This document shows, one piece after another, positions 1-9,112 of a stretch of DNA of 64,000 nt. The stretch covers positions 558,001-622,000 of the forward strand of contig JAYKXP010000020.1 of the NCBI GenBank assembly GCA_037176845.1, given 5' to 3'. A model generated the notes under the pieces. The model saw nothing but the letters and a program-made list of their open reading frames with translations. It did no database searches and was not told where the DNA came from. The stretch is from Paramarasmius palmivorus (lineage: Eukaryota; Basidiomycota; Agaricomycetes; Agaricales; Marasmiaceae). The stretch's first letter is position 1. The number at the start of each line of letters is the position of its first letter. A program made the position numbers and the translations under genes.

Positions 1-294
1 GATATATCTCCGCAGATATGCATATAGCAGCTCACAAGCTCAGCAGCCTTCCGACACTTTGCAATGGCGACTTCTTGTGTAGACCCTTGGATCTCGTCGA
101 CTATTCGAGCACTTTTCAATCTGTAAACGGTGCACAACAGCAACAGCCACTCACTGTCGAGACTCTGCGCGTCTATCTCTACTGGATGAGGTCCATCGGA
201 TAGGATTTCTTTGACTTCCTTGAGCTTATTCGCGTTGCCAGTAACGAATGCTAGGCGGAACGAAGGAGAATCAGATTGAATTACAAGCTAGCAT
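1..294 (-). CDS. HAM1: Inosine triphosphate pyrophosphatase (ITPA/HAM1), 5' part, cut by window edge
   Basis: The gene encodes the house-cleaning nucleotidase that hydrolyses ITP, dITP and XTP to monophosphates and keeps deaminated purines out of nucleic acids. On the minus strand a 10-nt first exon (294-285) reads MLAS across an intron (284-251). The frame then continues with the family's N-terminal nucleotide-binding motif [17 protein letters not shown] second intron (154-101) must be removed to give [24 protein letters not shown], the conserved EIQGT-x-EVA region. A third donor (GTGAGC) lies near 35, so the rest of the protein, including the catalytic core, lies outside the window. The start was chosen because it splices in frame directly into the family N-terminus. 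What is seen is the motif match and the canonical splice sites. The function is inferred from the family. Confidence 0.88.
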
Positions 295-528
295 GGGTGG
301 TTCATTACTGAGTCGTGTCATAGTTCGTAGATATAGTCGATAGATGGAGGGGGAGGATAACAAAGGTGCCTGTTACTGTCAACGCCATCGCGGTTCGACC
401 AAAATCGTGATATCCACATTTGGTACCGCAACTTTGTATCTGCTCAAAATCCAGTATCTCACGCACCATATTGGAAAATCGACTACTCGAGCCTCAGGCC
501 TCAGTGTCGCCTCAGTGATTTATTGAGG
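295..528. promoter_or_regulatory. Putative shared promoter between ITPA and the small gene at 529
   Basis: This 234-bp gap separates the minus-strand ITPA start (294) from a plus-strand start at 529, so it would serve as a bidirectional promoter if the small gene is real. I see no clear TATA box. The call rests on gene layout only. Confidence 0.3.
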
Positions 529-977
529 ATGTCTGAGATACACACCAAAGCTCTCCGTTTCATGAGCGCCGAGCACTGGGTACTGATTCCAACTCTTCTC
601 ACAATTGGCAACTTCCGAGACTGCGCGGCGATTCCCGAGCACTCGTGAGAAAGGCTTATGCAATAACTGCACAGTTGGATGACCTGCGCCGCCCATAAGC
701 CACTCTGCACATCACAGGTTCCTCTCTCTAGTACCTTCCATCCAGTACCAAGTGCGTATACCTCGTTCGTTGCTGTATTTAGGGTCACTAACGCTCTCTA
801 TCTGCAGAATGAGAGAGAAGTGGAAGAAAAAGCGTTCCCGCAGGCTCAGACGCAAGCGCAGAAAGATGAGAGCTCGTTCCAGTACGTGCCGTTTAACCCT
901 CGCTTGACTTTGAGATGTTAATATGTATTTGCAGAGTAAACGACTTGACCGATGCAGGCCCTATCAATTATGCCTAG
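529..977 (+). CDS. Small spliced gene of unknown function (88 aa)
   Basis: Four exons (529-644, 718-751, 808-881, 935-977) join in frame over three GT-AG introns of 73, 56 and 53 nt and end at TAG 975-977. The total is exactly 89 codons. The product begins MSEIHTKALRFMSAEHW. Its middle is rich in Gln and Glu (EREVEEKAFPQAQTQAQKDE), and it ends DAGPINYA. There is no signal peptide or membrane helix that I would defend. I do not recognise the family. The argument for a gene is that four exons keep one frame through canonical splice sites beside ITPA. Chance joining of short open stretches remains possible. Confidence 0.38.
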
Positions 978-1272
978 GTCGTCGCATTCCAAAAATCGCT
1001 AGGCTCAAGAACATATGCCACACGCGGACGAACAAACGAAAAGCAGGACGATTATACCTTGGGCTAGCGCGCCTTGCATTGCACTCAAAGACGGTTCGAT
1101 CGACTTGGACACGGTGCGATTGGACAGTTTAGGGTTGGGTCGTTTACCGAAAATTGCTTGTATGCTCATGCACACGAATCAATGAATTTTGTAAAAAAAT
1201 CATCCGTCCGAACCTGGTTTCCAGTGCGATACAAATACATAGTTGACTGTGCTGCTACGTGTCTAGCGTTGA

Positions 1273-1978
1273 CTATTTCGTTAGTTCTGGTTTAGTTGGT
1301 GCATCGACGCCACTCTCATACTTCTTCACAGGCTCATGGTACTCCTCTTTCGCATCTCCTTTAAAGTGTTGAACATCTTCATTCTTATCCATCCAATCTG
1401 AAACGTGGTCTGCCTGCCACTTCTTCAAGTAGAACCCCAATCCTTTATGAGAATAATCCTTGTCATTCGCCTGGTCTTTGTGGTACTTGATCTGAGGAAA
1501 ATCGGAGTCTGCAGTTGCCGGGTCCAGGGAGAGCGACACGATGGCGTTTATAGTGGCCGTCTTAATTCCTGTCGGGAACGTCCAGCTCTAGAACATTCTG
1601 TTCAGCAACATGTCCACTGCGCGTAAGAGGAAACATACCTGTTCATTCTTAAACTGAATCAACTCCTTGTCGTTCTTGATGATCTCGTAGCCCTCGTTCT
1701 TACTCTCCTTGAAGAGCTTGGGCAACGCAAACCACTGCCCGGCCATCTTATATCTGTCGTTTGCGTACACGAACTGGTCATCGTATACACAGTCTGGGGT
1801 GTACCGCGAAACGCGCTCCCGAGTTGGCTGGCAGGAGTATAAGGCGATGACGTCATCGATGAGACACTGTCGAGCAGGGGAGAGCGGGAGAGGAGTACAG
1901 ACTCGATGGGTCGTCAACTGATAACGGATAACGGCGAGATAAAGACCACGTCACCGAAAGATCCGTACACGACGTCAT
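1273..1978 (-). CDS. Conserved fungal NTF2/SnoaL-like protein of unknown role
   Basis: Three exons on the minus strand (1978-1955, 1917-1639, 1587-1273) give about 205 residues. The main exon carries CLIDDVIALYSCQPT, RVSRYTPDCVYDDQFVYAND and MAGQWFALPKLFKESKNEGY, followed after the intron by SWTFPTGIKTATINAIVSLS. I recall this pattern (helix, then VYDDPF-like strands and a W-F-P core) from a widespread fungal family with an NTF2-like cone fold. The basic tail ends in PELTK. The first exon was chosen because the frame 5' of 1917 is closed by a stop and has no ATG, while the ATG at 1978 splices in phase. The enzymatic or binding role is not known. The gene is convergent with the small gene at 529. 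Confidence 0.7.
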
Positions 1979-2120
1979 CCACGTAGAAATAATTTCGAGT
2001 GTGACTAGCAAAATAGTAATTTATTCCTTGCATCTCCTGCTTCTTCTCCCCCACTATCGCCCTAGGTACCTGAAGATCACCTTTCGGGACCGCCTGTCTG
2101 GTTTCAGCTCTAGTTCCTTG

Positions 2121-2125
2121 TCGTT
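2121..2125. repeat. Target-site duplication, left copy (TCGTT)
   Basis: The five bases before the 5' LTR match the five after the 3' LTR exactly. The pre-insertion sequence can be rebuilt by joining 2125 to 8838. Confidence 0.93.
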
Positions 2126-2332
2126 TGCAAGCTTACTTGCATTTAGCGCCCGATAGGCGTCACTAACATCGTAGGTAGATTACATACACATCTTCCATCC
2201 TTCCCTTGTACTATTACATAGACTTCGACCCGACAAATCACAGACCTTTGACTAGTGATTTGTCCTCTCTGTGTGATTCCTTCCCGCTCTGTTCTCTGTC
2301 TTAGTGTTTCTCGTGCATAGCACGAGTTTCCA
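2126..2332 (+). repeat. 5' LTR (207 bp)
   Basis: This copy is identical to 8626-8832. It is unusually short for a gypsy LTR. It contains a 10-bp inverted repeat (2232-2241 against 2255-2264) and a 7-bp palindrome (2310-2316 against 2320-2326), which could fold in the transcript and form part of the R region or the terminator. Confidence 0.96.
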
Positions 2333-2441
2333 CTTTTTTTTTCACTCGCAAAAGGTCTACGACGCTCACATTAAATACGTAGTGACTTAATATCGAATTA
2401 CGACGATTCAACGCGACGACGAGCGAGAGACGACGTAGAAC

Positions 2442-2507
2442 GAACAACGCCCAACGTGTAATTGAACGACGCCCAACGTATAATTGAACGACGCCCGACG
2501 TAGCATA
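2442..2507 (+). repeat. Three tandem 22-bp units in the retrotransposon leader
   Basis: Three head-to-tail units of 22 bp, each built on a GAAC(A/G)ACGCCC(A/G)ACGT core, run 2442-2463, 2464-2485 and 2486-2507, the last one diverging at its end. They lie between the 5' LTR and the polyprotein, where packaging, translation or enhancer signals of retrotransposons usually sit. Their role is unknown. Confidence 0.85.
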
Positions 2508-2970
2508 CACCAACTTCACACTTGACGTAAAAGAACCCAACTACGACGTAGCCATTGAGGAATTCTACGTTCTGTTCATTCCCCAAAGTATTGAGAACCC
2601 CAACGAATTTGTTGGACCAATAAGATTGACGCCACGTAAACGCCGCTCCCCAATTCCCCACTTGTTCGGTTCATTGACCTCGTTCTGTCCTTGACCACCA
2701 CCATCGATTGCCTCATTACCTTCTTTCGCTGTTCTCCTTATTGTTTCGCTTAACCACTGCACACCATTCTCCCTTTTTTCGATTACTTTCATCGGTCTAC
2801 ACAACGCCCACGCGCACGACACGTTTGACGCGTGTTTGTCTACAGATCTCATACCTCTTACAACTCGGGGCCTGAGTTTGACGATTTGTCTTGTGTAAGC
2901 TTCCCTACATCGAGGTTGAAGTAGTTGGGAGCCCACATCTAACTAGCGAGTAGGAACACTGGCTTCAAAG

Positions 2971-5900
2971 GTGCCACCGAAGCGCACGACTCGCAACTCC
3001 CAGAAATCAGCAGTGATTGCAGCGCCGACTGGCGAAAGCTCGATCGATATTTTCGAGGACGCCTTGGACACGTTGTCGGGCCCTCTCACACCTCTTCCTG
3101 ATACTCCTTCTACTACTTCAACAACATCCCCCGTGGACTCTTCGCATTCCTCTTCCTCCAAGTCTCTTCCACAGACGTCTGATTCTTCACTGGTTTCCAC
3201 TTCTCAAATCATCTCTGCACCGTTATCCTTGTCCGACGACGAAGACGATTTCACTTTTGCCATGTCTACACCTCTTGCCGACTCGAATGGCTACGCGTCC
3301 GTGGACACGTCCAATTCACGTGAACCTCCCCGCCTATCTGCTGGGAATTTGAGCGTACAGGTGTTTCAGCAACTCATTCAGGCCTCCAAAGGCTGGCTGC
3401 GACGTAGAAAGCCTGACGTGTCAACTGATAAGGACTATGTTGGGGCTGCTATTGAACTTCACATTGGGTGGACGCTCAGCAAGCCTCTTTACAACTGGTA
3501 CATCACCAATGCTTCCTCTCTCGACGTTCTGGCCTTCGACGCATTTTGGGTCAAAGTACGTGACCGCTTCCTTGGCGAGAATTGGGACCATGTCTTTGCC
3601 CAGAAAGTTGGAACTTCTCCCCAGGAGCCGGGACAACCTTTCCTGCACTTTGCAGAGGCGGTCATTGCAGAGAACTCGCTACTCGTTGGACGCCCTGCTC
3701 ACCTTCCTGATTCCATCATTTGTCATCGCTTGGAGGCTGGCATGGCTCAGCACCTCCGTACCGCACTGGCTTCGAAGGAGGAACGGGCTAAGAACACCAC
3801 GTCGCTAGGATACAAGCTGATGAGCAACTCAGCGGATGCTACGAAGGGAGAAACTCTCAGCTCATGGATTGATGCTGTTGACGAGTTTGACCAGTCTTAC
3901 CGTTGCAGAATGAAGGAGTGGTCTGCGATGGATGCCACTCTGAAGGCTGGGGCTAAACGTACCACTGACTTGGCAGGCATTGGCAAGCCGGCTACCGTCG
4001 CTGCTGCTCCTCGCGCTCCCCTACAACCGCAGACCCAGTGGTCGCGTCAGTTGAACCAAACCCAGTGGAATCCGCCCTCCTTACACTCCTCCGAACGTGG
4101 TACGACGGCTCCTGCCCGTTGGGCGCCTCCAGGCCAACAGAACACTGCTAAACCTGGGCCGACTTACGCACCGAAGCTTACGCAGGAAGAACATGACATC
4201 CTCCGCTTCACAGAAGGCTGCAAGAATTGCCGGATGCCCTTTCAGCGCCATCGCGCAGTGCCGAAGGGTCAGCAATCTCTATGCGCGCATTGCCCTGGCG
4301 ATAACTATGTCATTCGCGACATTAACTTCATCTATTCTTTCTACCAGAAGTACCCCTCTGGGTACGACAACACGGGTCGTGGCGAGGCTATGGGACTCGT
4401 GCCTTGGAACGATTTTTTCAGTGTTTTCCGTGCCGCTCACCCTGATTATGCCGCAAAATTCCGCCGGCCTGCTGCAGTAGCTGCGGTGCCTGTGCCTCGT
4501 GGCTATGTGGCGCATGTCCAACAGCGATCGTCCTTCCCGCCGCTGGATGTTTCTTATGCTCGCTCCACTGTTGTTGGGGCCAATGATTCCTTCGAAGAGG
4601 ATTACAACACATCCGGCGAAGTGTCTCCTCCTACCCGTAACGTCAAGCAACGTGTGGAGCCACCATCGCCTCCTTTGACATCCCTTGCAGCTGGGATCCG
4701 TGCTGCTACTGCACCTCCTTTCCCCTCGGGATCGCTGTTGGCCGCAGCGGTCATTACTGGCAACGTGGATGAGGACTCCTTGACTGTTAACGATCGTTTC
4801 GATGATTTGGCTGATGAGGATGCTGTGGTTATGGCAGTTACGACTGATGTGAGTGTCGATCCACCTTCGTCTGCTTCCACCCCTCGAGTGACGCCTCTGT
4901 TTGATGACCCTTTGATTTGGAGGTGTCACCTGCATGCTGATGCTCCCGGGGTTGGCAGAATTGCACTTAACGCTATGATTGACCACGGCTCTTCAGTGAT
5001 GTTAATCAGAGAATCACACGCAGTGCGTTCAGGCAAGCCCTTGATACCTTTAGATGACTGGATGACTTTAGACAATGCCTTTTCCGACCCTTCTGCACCC
5101 TCGAATACTCCTACTGTTCTCCGCCATGCGGTTGATGTTGTGCTCCATGACCCCAATGATCGCTGGTCTTCTTGTACTGTTCGTGCCATTGTGGCGCCGT
5201 CTCTCTGTTCCGACATTATTCTCGGCATGCCGTTTTTGAAAGCGAATTTCTTAGTCACGGACGTTAATCCCCCTTCTGTTATAGACAAACGTTGTAACTT
5301 CGATCTCCTGCATTCCACGCCCATTCATTATCGTTATCCGATTCCCCCTTCTGTAGCTTTACCCTGCACACCTCTTGTTCCCCCCACTGTTCAGCCAGAC
5401 GTTGACTCTCGTGTACAATATGTGACTATGTTAAATGAACTTCGTTCAGAGTTCAAGGAACATGCGGTGGATTGGGAGGAGGTTTACGGCCCTGTGGAAT
5501 ATGGGAGTGAACACTACGTGGCGGCTGCGATTCGATCAAGAGTTGAGGAGCTTGCTCTTCTCGAGCGCTGTCAGAAATTATGCGATCAACTAAAGGATGA
5601 GTTCCAAGAGATTTTTGAACCACTGCCTCATGTGGATTCTATGCCAGGTGATGTGCGCTGCTCTATTAAACTCAAGAATCACACTTCTTCTGTGGCACGT
5701 AGATGTTACCCTTCTCCTCGCAAGTACATGGATGCCTGGCGTAAATTGGTTCAGTCGCATCTGGACGCTGGCAGGATTCGACCCTCATCGTCACCATATG
5801 CATCTCCGGCATTCCTTGTACCTAAATCAGACCCATCAGCGATGCCGCGATGGGTGAATGACTACCGTGAGTTGAATTCTAAGATTGAAACGGATAAATA

Positions 5901-8550
5901 CCCTCTTCCTCGCATTGAGGATATTCTGGCAGATGCGGGAAGGGGAAAGATCTGGTCAAAGCTTGATATGACTGATGCCTTCTTCCATACGAAGATGGAT
6001 GATGACAGTATTGCACTCACGGCCATCACAACACCTTTAGGGCTTTTTGAGTGGACGGTCATGCCTCAAGGCCTCAAGAATTCTCCATCAGTGCATCAGC
6101 GTCGTGTCAATAATGCGCTACGCAAGTATATTGGAGTGTTCTGTCACATTTATCTTGACGACATCATTATTTGGTCTGACTCGGTTGAAGAACACGAGCG
6201 TCATGTTCGTCTGATCCTCGAGGCGCTTAAGGAACATCGTTTGTATTGCAACAAGAAGAAATCACAGTTTTTCCTCTTCGAACTGAGCTTCCTTGGTCAT
6301 GTCATCTCTATAGCAGGGATCAAACCTGATAACTCAAAGGTGGACAGGATATTGTCATGGCCTGAGCCAAAGTCCCCTGGGGACGTCCGTGCATTTTTGG
6401 GGCTTACTCGATACTTGGCATCTTTCCTACGCAACTTAGCGGAGTATACACATGTGCTGTCACCCTTGACTGCACTGTCTGACCACGAGTGGCCGGGCTG
6501 GTCTCCTGAGTTTGACGTTGCTTTCAAGAAAATCAAGGAGTTGGTCACTTCTGCTGACTGTCTGACTGTCATAGACCATGAAAATCCTGCTGATAATCGC
6601 ATTTGGGTTACCACTGATGCGTCTGACTGGCGTACTGGTGCGGTTCTCTCATGGGGACCCACTTGGGAGACTGCACGGCCAGTTGCATATGACTCGATGC
6701 AATTAAAAGGAGCTCAGTTGCGATACCCGGTGCATGAGAAGGAACTGCTTGCCATCGTGAGGGCGCTTAAGAAGTTTAAAGCTGACTTGTTGGGTGAGCA
6801 ATTTACAATTTACACGGATCACCGGACGTTGGAGAATTTTACAACTCAGAAATCTCTCTCCCGTAGACAGGCTCGCTGGCTTGAGGAGCTGTCTCAATTT
6901 GACATGGAAATTTGTTATATTAAAGGCGAGGATAACACTGTTGCTGATGCATTGTCTCGACTCCCTGCAGATGAGTCCGAGACGGTACCTGATTGTGACC
7001 CTTCAGAGATCGCGAATTGGCAGGCGTGGATGCTGCGGGGTACTTCGGCGGCTGTTCACGTTTCTTCTGTTAATGCAGATGCTGCCTTGTTGAAGACTAT
7101 CCGCGATGGTTATGAGTCTGATGAATTTTGTAAGAAATTCATTAGTGGCCGCCGGATCCTACCTTCGGTACGGGAGTGTAATGGATTGTGGTATATTGGC
7201 TCCCGCCTGCTTGTTCCTCGTGTGGCCGATGTACGTGAAGATTTATTCCATCTGGCTCATGATGTATTTGATCATTCAGGGCCGGACAAGGCCTACGAGA
7301 TTTTGCGCGACTCATTTTACTGGCCAAACATGCGCCGTGACCTACAGCGGTTTTACATCCCGGGTTGTGAGGAATGTGCTCGTAATAAATCTTCCACGCG
7401 TAAACCATATGGTCCGGCACACCCGCTTCCTGTACCTGATGATCGTGGTGCCTCTGTTGCTATGGATTTCATTGGGCCTCTACCTGAAGAGGATGGCTTC
7501 AATTCAATCTTGTCCATGACATGTCGTTTGGGCTCTGATGTTCGTGTTGTGCCTTGCCGCACTAACATTTCGGCCGAGGAAGCAGCTGCTTTGTTTTTCG
7601 ACCATTGGTACTGCGAGAATGGACTCCCATTGGAGATCGTGGCGGACCGTGATAAGTTATGGTTGAGTTCATTCTGGAAGACACTTCAACGTCTCTCGGG
7701 TGTTCGTCTGGCGCTTTCGTCTTCTTTCCACCCTGAAACTGACGGTGCAAGTGAACGTTCCAATAAATCTGTGGTGCAATCTATACGGTTCTATGTGGAT
7801 AGAGCTCAACATGGATGGGTCCGTGTGCTCCCACGAATCCGCTTTGCACTGATGAACACAGTCAATAGCTCTACAGGGTTCTCGGGTTTTCAGTTACGCT
7901 TAGGACGGTCTCCACGTGTAATTCCCCCCTTGGGAGAAGTCAACGCTCAGACATCAGAAGAGAGATCAGCTGCCGAGGTAATCGAGCAGCTCCGTGTCGA
8001 TACGTGGGAAGCGCAGGATTCACTCCTTCGTGCTAAAGTTGATCAGGCGCATCAGATTAACAAACACAGGTCTCCTGATGCTTGCTTCCTCGTGGGTGAG
8101 AAGGTGTGGTTGGCTACAAAGAATCGTAGACGTGATTACCTCCAGAAGGATAAGAGACGTGTTGCGAAATTTGTGCCACGCTTTGACGGACCGTATGTAA
8201 TTGCTAAAGCTCACCCTGAACTGTCTACATATACCTTACACATGCCACATGCCCACAAGAACGCGTGTGTCACCTTTCACGCTTCCCATTTGAAGCCGTG
8301 GACTCCAAATGATGATGAGCTGTTCCCTCAGAGAGCTTATCCAAAACCTGGACCAATAGTAACCGAGGATGGTATCGAGGAGTTCTTCATTGACCGAATC
8401 ATTGATGAGCGTAAACGAGGGCGCGGTTGGCAATATTTGGTACGTTGGGCTGGGTACGGGCCTGAAGATGATGAGTGGCTGCCTGGTAAGGAGCTCGATG
8501 AATGTATGGCACTAGATGCCTGGCTGGAATTACACCCTCATGATTGTTAA
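2971..8550 (+). CDS. Gag-Pol-chromodomain polyprotein of Ty3/gypsy chromovirus
   Basis: One uninterrupted frame of 1859 codons carries, in order: a Ser/Thr-rich start and gag-like region; a Cys/His cluster (from C417); an aspartic protease site reading D671-H-G-S-S rather than the usual DTG/DSG; a reverse transcriptase with YLDD near residue 1061; an RNase H (TTDAS near 1215, then TDHRTLENF and ADALSR); and an integrase. The integrase has an HHCC zinc finger (from H1428) and the triad D1499, D1559, E1595 (a D-x35-E spacing). A C-terminal chromodomain (about 1805-1853) probably guides integration to modified chromatin. The frame opens at GTG 2971 after an in-frame stop at 2944. The first ATG codon is at 3262. 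The start may therefore be non-AUG or mutated. All catalytic motifs otherwise look intact. Confidence 0.95.
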   Translation: MPPKRTTRNSQKSAVIAAPTGESSIDIFEDALDTLSGPLTPLPDTPSTTSTTSPVDSSHSSSSKSLPQTSDSSLVSTSQIISAPLSLSDDEDDFTFAMSTPLADSNGYASVDTSNSREPPRLSAGNLSVQVFQQLIQASKGWLRRRKPDVSTDKDYVGAAIELHIGWTLSKPLYNWYITNASSLDVLAFDAFWVKVRDRFLGENWDHVFAQKVGTSPQEPGQPFLHFAEAVIAENSLLVGRPAHLPDSIICHRLEAGMAQHLRTALASKEERAKNTTSLGYKLMSNSADATKGETLSSWIDAVDEFDQSYRCRMKEWSAMDATLKAGAKRTTDLAGIGKPATVAAAPRAPLQPQTQWSRQLNQTQWNPPSLHSSERGTTAPARWAPPGQQNTAKPGPTYAPKLTQEEHDILRFTEGCKNCRMPFQRHRAVPKGQQSLCAHCPGDNYVIRDINFIYSFYQKYPSGYDNTGRGEAMGLVPWNDFFSVFRAAHPDYAAKFRRPAAVAAVPVPRGYVAHVQQRSSFPPLDVSYARSTVVGANDSFEEDYNTSGEVSPPTRNVKQRVEPPSPPLTSLAAGIRAATAPPFPSGSLLAAAVITGNVDEDSLTVNDRFDDLADEDAVVMAVTTDVSVDPPSSASTPRVTPLFDDPLIWRCHLHADAPGVGRIALNAMIDHGSSVMLIRESHAVRSGKPLIPLDDWMTLDNAFSDPSAPSNTPTVLRHAVDVVLHDPNDRWSSCTVRAIVAPSLCSDIILGMPFLKANFLVTDVNPPSVIDKRCNFDLLHSTPIHYRYPIPPSVALPCTPLVPPTVQPDVDSRVQYVTMLNELRSEFKEHAVDWEEVYGPVEYGSEHYVAAAIRSRVEELALLERCQKLCDQLKDEFQEIFEPLPHVDSMPGDVRCSIKLKNHTSSVARRCYPSPRKYMDAWRKLVQSHLDAGRIRPSSSPYASPAFLVPKSDPSAMPRWVNDYRELNSKIETDKYPLPRIEDILADAGRGKIWSKLDMTDAFFHTKMDDDSIALTAITTPLGLFEWTVMPQGLKNSPSVHQRRVNNALRKYIGVFCHIYLDDIIIWSDSVEEHERHVRLILEALKEHRLYCNKKKSQFFLFELSFLGHVISIAGIKPDNSKVDRILSWPEPKSPGDVRAFLGLTRYLASFLRNLAEYTHVLSPLTALSDHEWPGWSPEFDVAFKKIKELVTSADCLTVIDHENPADNRIWVTTDASDWRTGAVLSWGPTWETARPVAYDSMQLKGAQLRYPVHEKELLAIVRALKKFKADLLGEQFTIYTDHRTLENFTTQKSLSRRQARWLEELSQFDMEICYIKGEDNTVADALSRLPADESETVPDCDPSEIANWQAWMLRGTSAAVHVSSVNADAALLKTIRDGYESDEFCKKFISGRRILPSVRECNGLWYIGSRLLVPRVADVREDLFHLAHDVFDHSGPDKAYEILRDSFYWPNMRRDLQRFYIPGCEECARNKSSTRKPYGPAHPLPVPDDRGASVAMDFIGPLPEEDGFNSILSMTCRLGSDVRVVPCRTNISAEEAAALFFDHWYCENGLPLEIVADRDKLWLSSFWKTLQRLSGVRLALSSSFHPETDGASERSNKSVVQSIRFYVDRAQHGWVRVLPRIRFALMNTVNSSTGFSGFQLRLGRSPRVIPPLGEVNAQTSEERSAAEVIEQLRVDTWEAQDSLLRAKVDQAHQINKHRSPDACFLVGEKVWLATKNRRRDYLQKDKRRVAKFVPRFDGPYVIAKAHPELSTYTLHMPHAHKNACVTFHASHLKPWTPNDDELFPQRAYPKPGPIVTEDGIEEFFIDRIIDERKRGRGWQYLVRWAGYGPEDDEWLPGKELDECMALDAWLELHPHDC

Positions 8551-8610
8551 TCTGACTCCCCCTTTGTATTGTTGTACTGACTTGTCTCCGAACTGTGTGG
8601 CTCATCTCTT

Positions 8611-8625
8611 GTGGGAGGGGGAGAG
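8611..8625 (+). other. Polypurine tract of the retrotransposon
   Basis: An almost pure G/A run (GTGGGAGGGGGAGAG) abuts the TG of the 3' LTR. That is the normal place of the primer for plus-strand DNA synthesis. Confidence 0.85.
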
Positions 8626-8832
8626 TGCAAGCTTACTTGCATTTAGCGCCCGATAGGCGTCACTAACATCGTAGGTAGATTACATACACATCTTCCATCC
8701 TTCCCTTGTACTATTACATAGACTTCGACCCGACAAATCACAGACCTTTGACTAGTGATTTGTCCTCTCTGTGTGATTCCTTCCCGCTCTGTTCTCTGTC
8801 TTAGTGTTTCTCGTGCATAGCACGAGTTTCCA
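8626..8832 (+). repeat. 3' LTR (207 bp)
   Basis: It matches the 5' LTR base for base over 207 bp and is followed by TCGTT. The downstream gene at 9113 starts only about 280 bp further on, so the LTR could supply promoter or terminator activity to it. Confidence 0.96.
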
Positions 8833-8837
8833 TCGTT
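8833..8837. repeat. Target-site duplication, right copy (TCGTT)
   Basis: This is the second copy of the 5-bp duplication, directly after the 3' LTR. Confidence 0.93.
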
Positions 8838-9112
8838 TCTGGAGGTTACGCTGCGAGAATTCCTGGTTGCTCAATGGAGGATTAAACCAAACAAAAACCG
8901 AATGGACCCAACGTTCAACACACACAGATTCTCAGCTCAACTTGTTTTTGTGGTACGACTCGTCGCTTCGACATCCGGGCTTCTCTCTCTGCAGCTGTCA
9001 GTGTCAAATGGAACCATTGGGGCTAAGGTACGTTCCTTGTCCGATTTCAAAGGACTAGACGACTGCTTATCTCTCTTGACTGTTCCCTGTAGCTTTCAAT
9101 CCTTCCACCATC

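Larger units (their letters stand above)
2121..8837 (+). mobile_element. Complete Ty3/gypsy LTR retrotransposon (chromovirus) with target-site duplication
   Basis: Two direct repeats, 2126-2332 and 8626-8832, are identical over 207 bp. Each starts TG and ends CA. They are flanked by TCGTT on both sides (2121-2125 and 8833-8837), the 5-bp target duplication of a Ty3/gypsy insertion. Between them lie a leader with short tandem repeats, a single long gag-pol frame ending in a chromodomain, and a polypurine tract against the 3' LTR. Identical LTRs mean very recent insertion. The element sits between the NTF2-like gene and the zinc-finger gene at 9113. No canonical tRNA-iMet primer site is visible just after the 5' LTR. 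Confidence 0.96.
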
